64,000 nt of DNA from Nitrospira sp. CR1.1 (GTDB lineage: Bacteria > Nitrospirota > Nitrospiria > Nitrospirales > Nitrospiraceae), in NCBI GenBank assembly GCA_014055465.1, contig WIAF01000012.1:53796-117795 (forward strand), written 5' to 3'. Every line of letters starts with the position of its first letter. Positions within the stretch are counted from its first letter, which is position 1. Both the position numbers and the translations under genes were made by a program. This document shows positions 8,906 to 17,018 of the stretch, piece by piece. Below the pieces are notes generated by a model, which saw only the letters and a program-made list of their open reading frames with translations, was not told the origin of the DNA and did no database searches.

Positions 8906-8970
8906 TCGGCATGCCGCGTTCGGTCACCGTAGGCCGGCTCGGCGGTCCGGGTCTCCTGCCTTGACTGGCC

Positions 8971-9489
8971 TTAGTCCGGATCGGCCAGATCCAACACCGT
9001 CACAAGACCGGGGACCGTATACGCATGCAATGGGCTCAGCCGCACAAGTTGCACGCCGGCGGCGCGCAGCGCATCGTCGAGCAGAGAGGCAGTCCTCCCA
9101 TCCGCGTCAGTCTCTCCTGCCGGTCCCTCCACCTGGACCACCTTCTCCACCAACCGGCTGCCTGGATGCACCAGCACAAACGTGGCGCGTGTGAGCGCCA
9201 GCTCGCGCAGCGTCTCCACCGGAGGCATTCCTGAGGGCACGCGCAAATCCAACACGCTCCAGAGGGGAATTTGCGTGAAGAGCAGATAGCGATCTTCCAC
9301 CGCAAGGCGCAGAAGATTGTACAGCTGCACTTCGTGATCCGTCAGTAGAGGCTTGGGGGCGAAGGTTACACCGGACGCCGGACTTCCCGCTTGCGTAGCC
9401 GGCGCACGCCGCCGAGCGAACGTCTCCCACGCTAGGCTTCCCAGAAAGACCAGCGCGCCGATACCGAGGATAGGATACAGAACGTCCAT
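8971..9489 (-). CDS. DUF2726-like membrane-anchored protein
   Basis: 172 residues: an N-terminal membrane span (MDVLYPILGIGALVFLGSLA), a linker and a cytoplasmic domain starting KPLLTDHEVQLYNLLRLAVE that resembles DUF2726 (restriction-endonuclease-like fold, often attached to helicases or DNA-handling domains). Biochemical role unknown. It starts 15 bases after anmK ends on the same strand, so it is probably the second gene of an anmK operon, although no functional link is obvious. Confidence 0.65.
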   Translation of the reverse strand: MDVLYPILGIGALVFLGSLAWETFARRRAPATQAGSPASGVTFAPKPLLTDHEVQLYNLLRLAVEDRYLLFTQIPLWSVLDLRVPSGMPPVETLRELALTRATFVLVHPGSRLVEKVVQVEGPAGETDADGRTASLLDDALRAAGVQLVRLSPLHAYTVPGLVTVLDLADPD

Positions 9490-9504
9490 AACAATTCGAT
9501 TGCC

Positions 9505-10689
9505 TCAACGAGGCAAATAGAAGTCCCTACTCCGCATACCCGCGCTGCCGGGAACCACGGAACCCAGGAACACGGAACGACGAGCCCCCGTCACTTGCGG
9601 GACATTGGTGCAGCGCCCGCGCAACAGGTCGTAAGCGAGCAACGCGAATGCCGTCGCCTCAAACGCCTTGCTGCTCCATCCGCATTCATCAAAGGTCAAT
9701 ACCGGCGCAGGATCAAACACCGTCCGGAGCGACCCCATGATGGCTCGATTGAAAACGCCGCCTCCCCCGACGATCACATCATCGATCCTGCCGGGAACCC
9801 AGCGCCGCGACGAGCCGATCGCTTCCGCTGTCCAGGTCGCGCAGATCGCCAACAGATCTTCCGTCGACAACCGCAACCGCTTCTGCCTGGCGAGCAAGGT
9901 ACGAACCAAGGGCGCACCAAACTCTTCCCGTCCGGTAGACTTCGGCGGACGCCGCGTCAGGAACGGGTGGGCCATGAGTTCCGTGAGCAGAGCCCGATTG
10001 ACGGTTCCCCTATTCGCCCATCGCCCCCCGGCATCATAGGCACGCGTACCTTTTGTCGCTTCCTGCACGATGGCATCGAGCACCATGTTTCCCGGGCCTG
10101 TGTCAAACGCCCGCACCTCTGCCATCCCGCCGCCCGCGGGAAGATAGGTCACATTGCTGATCCCGCCGATATTCACCACCAACCGCGTCCGGCGCGGATG
10201 GCTGAAGGCGATCGCATGGGCATACGGGACCAGCGGCGCTCCTTCACCACCTGCCGCCATGTCACGCGGCCGGAAATTTCCCACGGTCGTGATTCCCGTA
10301 CGCTCCGCAATCACCGCCGGCTCGCCAATTTGTAATGTCGACCGGATCAGGCCCACGCCGGGCTCGCGCCTTCCCTTCGGCAAGTGGTGGATGGTCTGGC
10401 CATGGGATCCAATCACATGGATATCGGCCGGCTGATACTTCGCCGCTCGAATCACCTTGAGCGCCGCCTTCGCAAACAATTCACCCAGGTACATATTCAT
10501 GTGGCAGATCTCCGCCACGTGGCCGTGAAGCGAGAGATCCACCACTCGTTGCTGCAGTGTTCGCGGATAGGGCACAGAGGCGAAGGCGATGGGCGTAATG
10601 GTTGGCCTCCCCCCGCGCCGGACGATACTGACCAGCGCCGCGTCTACACCATCCGCCGATGTCCCGGACATGAGTCCGACAACTTTCAT
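9505..10689 (-). CDS. anmK: Anhydro-N-acetylmuramic acid kinase
   Basis: Phosphorylates and opens 1,6-anhydro-MurNAc to MurNAc-6-phosphate in cytoplasmic peptidoglycan recycling. The 394-residue length is usual for the family. Signature features are GLMSGTSADGVDAAL at the N-terminus (phosphate binding and catalytic region), VGSHGQTIHHLP, NIGGISNVTYLP and FDTGPGNMVLDA, then DDVIVGGGGVFN. The ATG at 10689 follows AGAGG; an in-frame TTG at 10704 is less likely. It uses the products of lytic transglycosylases such as the one at 4.9 kb. Confidence 0.95.
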   Translation of the reverse strand: MKVVGLMSGTSADGVDAALVSIVRRGGRPTITPIAFASVPYPRTLQQRVVDLSLHGHVAEICHMNMYLGELFAKAALKVIRAAKYQPADIHVIGSHGQTIHHLPKGRREPGVGLIRSTLQIGEPAVIAERTGITTVGNFRPRDMAAGGEGAPLVPYAHAIAFSHPRRTRLVVNIGGISNVTYLPAGGGMAEVRAFDTGPGNMVLDAIVQEATKGTRAYDAGGRWANRGTVNRALLTELMAHPFLTRRPPKSTGREEFGAPLVRTLLARQKRLRLSTEDLLAICATWTAEAIGSSRRWVPGRIDDVIVGGGGVFNRAIMGSLRTVFDPAPVLTFDECGWSSKAFEATAFALLAYDLLRGRCTNVPQVTGARRSVFLGSVVPGSAGMRSRDFYLPR

Positions 10690-10851
10690 CCCGTCCTCTC
10701 TCAAGCACGGCTGCCAAGCACCCCCCTGGCATTCGGTGCGCTACGCTAATCGAAACCATGCGATGGGTCAAGCGGCGCGTTGTGGCCAAGGACTCCATCT
10801 GCGTACGCCGTCGCGTTGACTTTGCGTACATCGGGTGTTACCGTCCGCCGG

Positions 10852-11772
10852 ATGTTTCGCTTGATTTTTTTGCCCCTTTTCATCGTGGTCGCGGTGCTGT
10901 GGACCCCTTCCGCAGCGGTCCGCACCGCATCGGCAGCTGAACCGCTCAACGTCGTGGTCACGCTCCCGGTCCTGAAAGATTGGGTGCAACAGATTGGCGG
11001 ATCGCATGTCCATGTCGTCTCGCTCATGACCGGTTATGAAAGCGAACACACCTATTCCCCCAAGCCCAGCGACCTGGTCGCAGTCCGTAAAGCCAGCCTC
11101 TTGTTCGAGGTCGGAGCGGGACTCGAAGTGTGGGTCTCATCGCTCGTCAAGAATGCGGGAAACGCCTCCTTGCAGGTGGTCACGACCTCCAAGGATATCG
11201 AACTGATTCCGGATCACCCCGAATCGACTGCCGATGCCCACACGCATCACCATGCGAGTGGCAATCCTCACGTCTGGCTGGATCCGTCCGCAGCGGCCAC
11301 GATGGTGCAGCATATTTCCAAGGCGATGTCTGAAGCCGACCCATCTCACGCCGCGGAATACCGGACCAACACGGCGGACTATCTCCAGGCCCTGCTGCGT
11401 GTTCAGGAAGAATCGTTGGACCGGCTCAAAAAGGTGCCGAACCGGGCGGTCATTGTCCATCATCCGGCTTGGCCCTATTTTGCCAGGCGCTACGATCTGC
11501 ATATCGCCGGAACGATTCTCGCCCAGCCCGGAGGGGAACCCTCCGCGCGGCACCTGCACACGTTGATCGAAGCCATTAAACGTGGCCATATCCGGGTGAT
11601 TATCTCCGAGGTCCAACTGAATCAGAAAGTTCCACAACTACTGGCCCGGGAAACCGGAGCACACATCGCCGTCCTGACCACCTTGCCCGGCGGCCTCCCT
11701 GGAACCGAGACCTACCTCGACATGCTCCGCTATAATGTGCTCCAATTGGCCCACGCGCTTGAACAGACATAA
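10852..11772 (+). CDS. znuA: Zinc/manganese ABC transporter substrate-binding protein (ZnuA-like)
   Basis: 306 residues beginning with a signal peptide (MFRLIFLPLFIVVAVLW ... ASAAEP), so a start at 10852 is preferred to the frame from 10780. Cluster A-I metal-binding fold: ligand candidates His66 in SEHTYSP, His in NPHVWLDP, His-Glu set later (HHPAWPYF; SEVQLNQK). A short His-rich loop (DAHTHHHASGNPH) precedes the NPHVWLD motif and favours zinc over manganese. First gene of an importer with the ATPase at 11830 and permease at 12903. No Zur box was identified. Confidence 0.9.
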   Translation: MFRLIFLPLFIVVAVLWTPSAAVRTASAAEPLNVVVTLPVLKDWVQQIGGSHVHVVSLMTGYESEHTYSPKPSDLVAVRKASLLFEVGAGLEVWVSSLVKNAGNASLQVVTTSKDIELIPDHPESTADAHTHHHASGNPHVWLDPSAAATMVQHISKAMSEADPSHAAEYRTNTADYLQALLRVQEESLDRLKKVPNRAVIVHHPAWPYFARRYDLHIAGTILAQPGGEPSARHLHTLIEAIKRGHIRVIISEVQLNQKVPQLLARETGAHIAVLTTLPGGLPGTETYLDMLRYNVLQLAHALEQT

Positions 11773-11829
11773 CTGCCGCCCCCAACCGAACATCGACGAC
11801 AACCAGCATCTTCATCGAACGCGCCGCGC

Positions 11830-12612
11830 ATGACCCATCCCATTATTCGTTTTGACCATGCCACTTTCGGTTTTCCCGGCACCGTTGCGCTGGAGGATCT
11901 CTCTCTGTCCATTCCCGAATCGGAATTCGTCGGGGTGATCGGCCCTAACGGATCCGGGAAAACGACGCTCTGCCGCGCCGTGCTCGGATTGATGGCTCCC
12001 CTGAGTGGCACCCTGCAAGTCCTCGACTGCGCCTGCGAAGAACTGCGCTGCCACCATCGAGCCCTCATCGGGTATCTCCCGCAAAAAGGCATGCTTGATC
12101 GCAACTTTCCCGTCACCGTCCTGGAAGCGGTCATGATGGGGCGATACGGCGCGCTCGGCCTGTTTCGACGGCCTTCCGGAAAAGATCGCGACATCGCCCG
12201 TCAAGCGCTCACACAGGTCGGTATGGACCACCACCGGGACTCCGCACTGGGCGCCTTGTCCGGCGGTCAGCAACAACGCGTGTTCATCGCCCGAGCCCTG
12301 GCCCAGCAACCTCGCATTCTGCTCTTGGATGAGCCCACCACCGGCCTGGACCTCACGGCGCAACACAGCGTCGTGGAATTGATCCAACAGCTGCATCACG
12401 ACCTGAAGCTGACGATTCTGATGATCACCCACGACATCAATATGATTCGCTCGCGAGTGGATCGATTGGTCCTGCTCAAAACTAAATTGTTCGCGGCGGG
12501 ACCTCCGCAGGAGGTGCTCAAACCGGAGATTCTCAGCCAGGTCTACGGCAAAGAGCTGGTCATTACCGATAAAGACTTCATCATCGTAGAGGACTACCAT
12601 CATCACCACTGA
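11830..12612 (+). CDS. znuC: Metal ABC transporter ATP-binding protein (ZnuC-like)
   Basis: 260 residues. Walker A GPNGSGKTT at 38-46, Q-loop in GYLPQKGMLD, ABC signature LSGGQQQRV, Walker B ILLLDEPTTGLD and the switch His in MITHDINM are all intact. It should power import of zinc (or another transition metal) through the permease at 12903. The C-terminus ends YHHHH, a possible metal-sensing tail. It begins 57 bases after znuA; the gap before the permease is 290 bases and holds a repeat copy. Confidence 0.92.
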   Translation: MTHPIIRFDHATFGFPGTVALEDLSLSIPESEFVGVIGPNGSGKTTLCRAVLGLMAPLSGTLQVLDCACEELRCHHRALIGYLPQKGMLDRNFPVTVLEAVMMGRYGALGLFRRPSGKDRDIARQALTQVGMDHHRDSALGALSGGQQQRVFIARALAQQPRILLLDEPTTGLDLTAQHSVVELIQQLHHDLKLTILMITHDINMIRSRVDRLVLLKTKLFAAGPPQEVLKPEILSQVYGKELVITDKDFIIVEDYHHHH

Positions 12613-12902
12613 AGCGTGCTATCCGAATGACGGAGCACGAATCGAATGAGCAATCGCGGCTTATCCCGCACCACCGTCCCCGGCCCGCGTTATTTCTGAC
12701 GGTTCGCCGTGGAATCGCCGCGTCACGTTGCGAGACCGGCGCCCGGAACCGGGAGGACCCGCGGCGTCCCGGTGCAGGAGGTCGAGGGGCCGAAGGGCGA
12801 GCCCGCCGCCCGAAGGTCCGTTGCAGCCGAGAATCGGCAAGTGCCGCAGAAGGGAAGGCAGGCTAGTGCATCCATCCAATGGTCCAATGACGTAGTGAGA
12901 CA
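12613..12902. other. Gap inside the znu operon occupied by a repeat
   Basis: 290 bases between ATPase and permease genes; most of it is repeat copy A. A 79-codon open frame (12627-12866) runs through the repeat, and the frame equivalent in copy B shows similar residues (TVR..AASRCETGA), but the frame is not preserved in copy C and it has no good start. Confidence 0.5.
12692..12862 (+). repeat. Dispersed intergenic repeat, copy A (about 170 bases)
   Basis: Fullest copy of a three-member family. Left block: TGACGGTTCGCCGTGG, AATCGCCGCG, TCACGTTGCGAGACCGGCGC. Middle: GGGAGGACCCGCGGCG ... GCAGGAGGTCGAGGGG ... GGGCGAGCCCGCCG. Right block: GTCCGTTGCAGCCGAGAATC and GGCAAGTGCCGCAGAAGGG. Matching blocks occur in the same order at 41357-41500 and 4750-4843 (both minus strand). 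It lies within the znu operon, where it could form strong RNA structure. Confidence 0.7.
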
Positions 12903-13724
12903 ATGTTAGAGCTATTCGCCTACGATTTTATGCAACGCTCGCTCCTGGCCGCGGCTCTGGTGGGCTTGGTCTGTTCTGTGATCGGCGTGTTTGTGGTGTT
13001 GCGAGGCCTGGCTTTCGCCGGTGCAGGCACGGCCCATGCGGCATTTGCCGGCGTCACGCTGGCCTATCTCCTGGGCCTGCCTCCCCTGAGCCTCGCCATT
13101 GTGTTCGGACTCGCGACGGTATGGATCACCGGCTGGGTCGAGGAAAAGGGCCGCATGAAGCTGGATGTGTCCATCGGCATTCTCTACACCGCGACCATGG
13201 CCCTGGCCATTCTGTTTCTGGGGCTGATGAAGACGTATAACCCGGAAGTCTACGGCTACCTCTTCGGCAGCGTGCTGTCCGTGACCACCGAAGAGCTTCT
13301 GACCATCGCGGGACTGAGCATTGCCGTGCTGGGAACGATTCTCCTCCTTTCAAAAGAACTGTATTTCATCGCCTTCGACCAGGAAATGGCGGCGGCGTCC
13401 GGCGTGCCGGCGCGGCAAATTTTTTACCTCCTCCTGACACTGGTGGCTCTCACCGTCGTGATTGCCTTAAAAACGGTCGGCGCCATTCTCGTGTTCGCGA
13501 TGATTCTCATCCCGGCATCCACCGCCTACCAGCTCACACATAGCCTGACCCAAATGACGCTCTATTCCATGCTCATCGGTATCTTCTGTGCCGTCGCCGG
13601 CGTCCTGCTGTCCTATGCGTTTGACCTGCCTTCTGGTCCATCCATCGTGCTGCTAGCCACAAGCCTCTTCTTCCTGGCGGTTTGTTGTTCACCGAAACGA
13701 CGGCATCGTATTCACGCGGAATAG
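12903..13724 (+). CDS. znuB: Metal ABC transporter permease (ZnuB-like)
   Basis: 273 residues, nearly all hydrophobic, with about eight membrane spans; FVVLRGLAFAGAGTAHAAFAG and the following stretch match the ABC-3 family (ZnuB/MntB), as does the KTVGAILVFAMILIPASTA motif before the last helices. It forms the channel of the importer with the upstream ATPase and binding protein. The ATG at 12903 follows a repeat-filled gap, so translation is not coupled to the ATPase gene. Confidence 0.92.
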   Translation: MLELFAYDFMQRSLLAAALVGLVCSVIGVFVVLRGLAFAGAGTAHAAFAGVTLAYLLGLPPLSLAIVFGLATVWITGWVEEKGRMKLDVSIGILYTATMALAILFLGLMKTYNPEVYGYLFGSVLSVTTEELLTIAGLSIAVLGTILLLSKELYFIAFDQEMAAASGVPARQIFYLLLTLVALTVVIALKTVGAILVFAMILIPASTAYQLTHSLTQMTLYSMLIGIFCAVAGVLLSYAFDLPSGPSIVLLATSLFFLAVCCSPKRRHRIHAE

Positions 13725-13829
13725 CCGGGAAGGCCGGGCTGTTTGCCGAAATGCCATGCCCAACAATGATGCATCGTTGCCCCTGGTTCGATACAGGGAG
13801 GAGACGGGAACAAGGAATGGAATCGTGTG

Positions 13830-14270
13830 TCAGGGCTGAGGCTCGGGCTTTGTTCGGGACCAGACCATGCCCGTCTGCTCCTTGGCGCTGAATCCCAGGC
13901 GTTCGTAAAATCCCGGTCTACGCGTGCACAACCAGAACAACTCAACGTCCTGCAGCGTGGGGTGATCGAGAATGCGCCGTACAATTTCAGTGCCGATCTG
14001 TTGCCCCTGATAGTCGCGATCGACGATCACGTCCCAGATGGAGGCGCGAAACACATAATCCGTCAGCACACGGCCGAAGCCCACCAAGCGAGCACCGTCC
14101 CATGCCGAAATGACCAGATCCGTCTTCGCGAGCATGGCTTGGGCCTGCCCCAGCTTGCGATGCTTCGCCCAGGGGGCCTGGCGGTACAAATGAATCAGTT
14201 GGGTCGCGTCGAAATCGTTGCGATCGGAAAATGCGATGGGTCGTTGGCCGGTCTTGAGAGCGGGAGGCAT
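13830..14270 (-). CDS. GNAT-family N-acetyltransferase
   Basis: 146 residues with the GNAT fold: beta strands in DLVISAWDGARLVGFGRV, the acetyl-CoA loop DRDYQGQQIGTEIVRRIL (variant of the Q/RxxGxG/A motif) and a C-terminal GFYERLGFSAKEQTGMVW. The N-terminal QLIHLYRQAPWAKHR motif is seen in a small subgroup of uncharacterised acetyltransferases. Substrate unknown. Convergent with znuB; the start has no strong ribosome binding site. Confidence 0.85.
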   Translation of the reverse strand: MPPALKTGQRPIAFSDRNDFDATQLIHLYRQAPWAKHRKLGQAQAMLAKTDLVISAWDGARLVGFGRVLTDYVFRASIWDVIVDRDYQGQQIGTEIVRRILDHPTLQDVELFWLCTRRPGFYERLGFSAKEQTGMVWSRTKPEPQP

Positions 14271-14333
14271 CTTGTACTAAATTAATCCCTCCGAACGAGG
14301 TCAGTCGGTTCAACGTAGTGTAAGAGGAAGACC

Positions 14334-14513
14334 ATGGGAACGCAAGTAAGAAGCTGTCCGAAGTGTTTTCAATTGATGTGGCTCAAGCAAGACCATTACG
14401 ACGTGATCGACGAAGAGACGGTCCGTACGAAATGTCCGCACTGCCACTCGACCGTCCGGTTTCAATTGGTCACGGCCGGGGCGAATGCCGCCGGACCAAA
14501 GATGGGCCACTGA
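14334..14513 (+). CDS. Small zinc-ribbon protein (59 residues)
   Basis: ATG at 14334 follows AGAGGAAG. The product has CPKC near residue 8 and CPHC near residue 36, a treble-clef or zinc-ribbon spacing, with DVIDEETVRT between them and a hydrophilic tail. Similar mini-proteins bind one zinc and often act as adaptors for transcription or translation, but no specific role can be assigned. It is divergent from the GNAT gene and convergent with the gene at 14609, with a large hairpin in between. Confidence 0.7.
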   Translation: MGTQVRSCPKCFQLMWLKQDHYDVIDEETVRTKCPHCHSTVRFQLVTAGANAAGPKMGH

Positions 14514-14522
14514 TCCGTCGAA

Positions 14523-14599
14523 CGAGTGCTGAGTTTTGAATGATGAGTTGTTGCATCTATGACCGGGCATTCAACTCACCACTCAGGACTGAGAACTCG
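14523..14599. repeat. Large imperfect inverted repeat between convergent genes
   Basis: Arms 14523-14550 and 14572-14599 (28 bases each) match at 22 of 28 positions when one is reverse complemented; the outer CGAGT and inner TGAGTTG blocks are exact. The loop is 21 bases. It sits between the ends of the zinc-ribbon gene and the minus-strand gene at 14609, so it could act as a bidirectional terminator; it also has the look of a dispersed genomic repeat. Confidence 0.6.
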
Positions 14600-14608
14600 C
14601 CACTGCCT

Positions 14609-15031
14609 TTACATTCCTCGCCCGGCCCCTTCCAGTTCCGGTTGACTGCCGGGAAGAATTTTGACTAACGCGCTGCGGTACTCGCCCAGGCGCTTCTCCT
14701 CAGCCGGCACAACTTTGATTTCCTTGTCCCGCTGCATCCGCTCCAAATGGTCGAGCACAGCCAGAAGCGGCTGCACCGCGCCCAGCACATTGCCGACCTC
14801 GAACGCTTCGAGTGATTCGATGAGGTAGTCCTGCAGGCCCCTGAACGGGGAGCGACCGCTTTGCTCGCGAAATCGCAAGAGCGCTTGTTCAAATGCCTCC
14901 ACCGCTTCCGGTTTGGGCTTGACCCCCGTCGGCACGGAGGCCAGATGCACCACCGTCGGTAACTTGGAGGCATAACCTTTGAGTTGCGCAATCAGCTCTC
15001 CGATCCGATCGAGCACGGCACTGGTTTCCAT
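14609..15031 (-). CDS. Hypothetical helical protein
   Basis: 140 residues from the ATG at 15031, which has AAAGGA upstream (a frame to 15070 exists). Almost entirely helical with no Cys and no membrane span: VLDRIGELIAQLKGYAS, then EAFEQALLRFREQSG and PLLAVLDHLERMQRD. No family recognised. It lies 60 bases downstream of the rluD-like gene on the same strand and may share its transcript. Confidence 0.6.
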   Translation of the reverse strand: METSAVLDRIGELIAQLKGYASKLPTVVHLASVPTGVKPKPEAVEAFEQALLRFREQSGRSPFRGLQDYLIESLEAFEVGNVLGAVQPLLAVLDHLERMQRDKEIKVVPAEEKRLGEYRSALVKILPGSQPELEGAGRGM

Positions 15032-15091
15032 GATAGTCCTTTCCTGAATGCCACCAACAACACCGTGCACACCCCGGACACTGAGCCTCGC

Positions 15092-16075
15092 TCACGCCCT
15101 GGACATCACCGCGTGCGTGGTCGCGGCATGAAGCAGGTCGCGCACCTCGGCCATATCTGCGGGGAACGGCACGTCGAACTGATGATACTCCCCACCCGTG
15201 GGATGTGTGAATCCCAGCGTGCGGGCATGCAGCATCACCCGTGGTATCGGAATACCCGCAACCGTCATCACTTTTGAGCCCCCATAGGTTTTGTCGCCCA
15301 GGATGGGATGGTCGATGGAGGTGAGGTGCACCCGCAGCTGATGGGTGCGCCCTGTCCTAGGGGAAAGCCGCACCTGCGAGGCGGTTTTTCCGTATCGCTC
15401 CACGACCTGGTAGTCCGTTGCGGAGGCTTTGGGGTTGGTCGTCCGCGCCGAAAACTTCTTTCGCTCTTTCGTATCCCGCCCGATCGCCAATTCAATGAGA
15501 CCGTGCCCTTTCTTCGGCACGCCCCAGATCAACGCTTCATAGACGCGGGTGATCGTGTGCGATTTGAACTGAGCGGCCAGCGCCCGGTGCGATTGGTCGG
15601 TTTTCGCAATCACCATCACCCCGGACGTTTCTTTATCGAGCCGGTGAACCAGACCGGGCCGCTCTTTTCCGCCGATATGGGACGGAGTCACCCCCGAGGT
15701 TGAAAAGTGATGCAAGAGGGCATTCACCATCGTTCCCGACCAATTCCCAGGTGCAGGATGCACGACGAGGCCGGCCTGCTTATTGAGCACCAGGAGATCA
15801 GAGTCTTCGTGGAGAATCTCAAGGGGAATCGCCTCAGGCCTCAGATCCAGAGGCTCGGGTCGCGGCACCTCCAGCCTGATTCGATCACCCGGCTTGATCT
15901 TCTGACTCGGCCGGACGGGTTGCCCGTTGATTTGAATGCGTCCTTCTCCGATCAGCCGCTGCAAGGCCGAGCGGGAAAAGGTTGGGTCGCGATTGGCGAG
16001 AAAAACGTCGATCCGTTTGGACGATTCCCCTCCGGTGACAATAATCTCAACCGGAGTGGTGATGACTCTATTCAC
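15092..16075 (-). CDS. rluD: RluA/RluD-family 23S rRNA pseudouridine synthase (copy 1)
   Basis: Isomerises uridines in large-subunit rRNA. An S4 RNA-binding domain (about residues 15-75, RIDVFLANRDPTFSRSALQR) precedes the catalytic domain with the GLVHRLDKETSGVMVIAK motif holding the catalytic Asp and the SPRTGRTHQLRVHL motif. The start is uncertain: GTG at 16075 places the S4 domain near the N-terminus as in RluD, while the open frame runs to 16159. A second family member is 1.8 kb away; which one is the true RluD orthologue is not decided by sequence alone. Confidence 0.88.
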   Translation of the reverse strand: MNRVITTPVEIIVTGGESSKRIDVFLANRDPTFSRSALQRLIGEGRIQINGQPVRPSQKIKPGDRIRLEVPRPEPLDLRPEAIPLEILHEDSDLLVLNKQAGLVVHPAPGNWSGTMVNALLHHFSTSGVTPSHIGGKERPGLVHRLDKETSGVMVIAKTDQSHRALAAQFKSHTITRVYEALIWGVPKKGHGLIELAIGRDTKERKKFSARTTNPKASATDYQVVERYGKTASQVRLSPRTGRTHQLRVHLTSIDHPILGDKTYGGSKVMTVAGIPIPRVMLHARTLGFTHPTGGEYHQFDVPFPADMAEVRDLLHAATTHAVMSRA

Positions 16076-16457
16076 GTGGGGCTTGCCTGACCTGTGACCG
16101 ATACATGAGCGTGCGTAAGCTGCCACAGGGGCTCGGCAAAAACAAGATGCGACAACCACCCACCGGTTCTACACATGTAACGCACACGCCATCCACATCT
16201 CATCCACATGTTGCTCGATTTGAGGGCCAGGCTCATCCATCATCGTCACCCGGGCAAGGCCTGTTCATTCCTGACAGTCCGTCGGAAATTTTGACGCCGC
16301 CATCGTGGGCCTTCTCATGGGTGCTTCCAGCATACCTCTCCCCTCGAACTAAAATCATGTGGTTAGCGACCTGCCTGGCCTACGTCTCGTGGGCATTCGA
16401 ATTGCTTTTCTATGACGTAGGTTTGGCGTCACCCATAAGTTGGAGCAGACCCTGGCG
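16076..16457. other. Intergenic region between rluD-like gene and PilZ gene
   Basis: About 380 bases between divergent genes. ATCCACA occurs twice at about 16190-16207, once spaced ten bases apart, but these lack the TT of a full DnaA box. No clear promoter, hairpin or gene was found. Confidence 0.35.
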
Positions 16458-16943
16458 ATGACCTCAGATTTAATCCACAGAATTCTCAGGTCGCTACAGA
16501 ATTCTTTTGGTTCGAACTCACCGATGCACGCGCCCGCTGTGGACAACCACAAGCCTTCGCCCGAACCGGTCACCCAGCAGGAACGTCGCATCGATGCGCG
16601 ATTTACGGTCAAGACTCCGTGTCTGTACGGGTTGGCGCCAGAACGGCGGCGGGAGACACCGCTGATATCCGGGAAAGCCCATTCGTTGAACATTAGTTCA
16701 GAGGGGGTCCTCTTGTTGCTGGACCAGAAGGCCCTGGGGGGGCAGCTGCTCACGCTCCACAATCCCGCTCTCCAACCACAACGTGAGGCAAGTCTGTTTG
16801 AAGTGCGCTGGACAACGGAACTACCGGTCGGATCGCAGCAGCCGTGTTACCTGGTTGGCTGTCATCTCGCCTTCGGACGTTTTCCCTTCTTTCTCCTCCA
16901 ACGCCGGCACTTGGACCGCGACATTTCAAGCCTCTCGCTGTAA
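16458..16943 (+). CDS. PilZ-domain protein
   Basis: 161 residues from ATG 16458; alternatives are TTG 16440 and ATG 16524, none with a strong ribosome binding site. The c-di-GMP-binding signature of PilZ is recognisable as ERRIDARF (RxxxR variant) near residue 43 and the downstream LNISSEGVLLLLD (D/NxSxxG), followed by a beta-barrel with RWTTELPVG and GCHLAF. It should sense cyclic-di-GMP made by proteins such as the GGDEF regulator at 6.2 kb. No partner domain, so it likely acts through protein contact. Confidence 0.8.
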   Translation: MTSDLIHRILRSLQNSFGSNSPMHAPAVDNHKPSPEPVTQQERRIDARFTVKTPCLYGLAPERRRETPLISGKAHSLNISSEGVLLLLDQKALGGQLLTLHNPALQPQREASLFEVRWTTELPVGSQQPCYLVGCHLAFGRFPFFLLQRRHLDRDISSLSL

Positions 16944-17018
16944 CGACCTCGCCCTCGGTGCTTGCCCTCTCGAGGATGGCTCACGCGCAGAATGGAAGCT
17001 TTCTGTCGGAGAATGTCG

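Noticed and set aside
12627..12866. 79-codon open frame inside repeat copy A
   Set aside because: The frame is not kept in copy C, lacks a ribosome binding site, and the similarity to copy B is explained by DNA-level repeat identity.
13775..13806. T-arm-like sequence CCCTGGTTCGATACAGGG resembling a tRNA
   Set aside because: The stem-loop is one base off for a T-arm, and no acceptor, D or anticodon arms can be paired around it.
16185..16210. ATCCACA repeats as possible DnaA boxes
   Set aside because: They lack the TT of TTATCCACA, number only two, and there is no AT-rich unwinding region.
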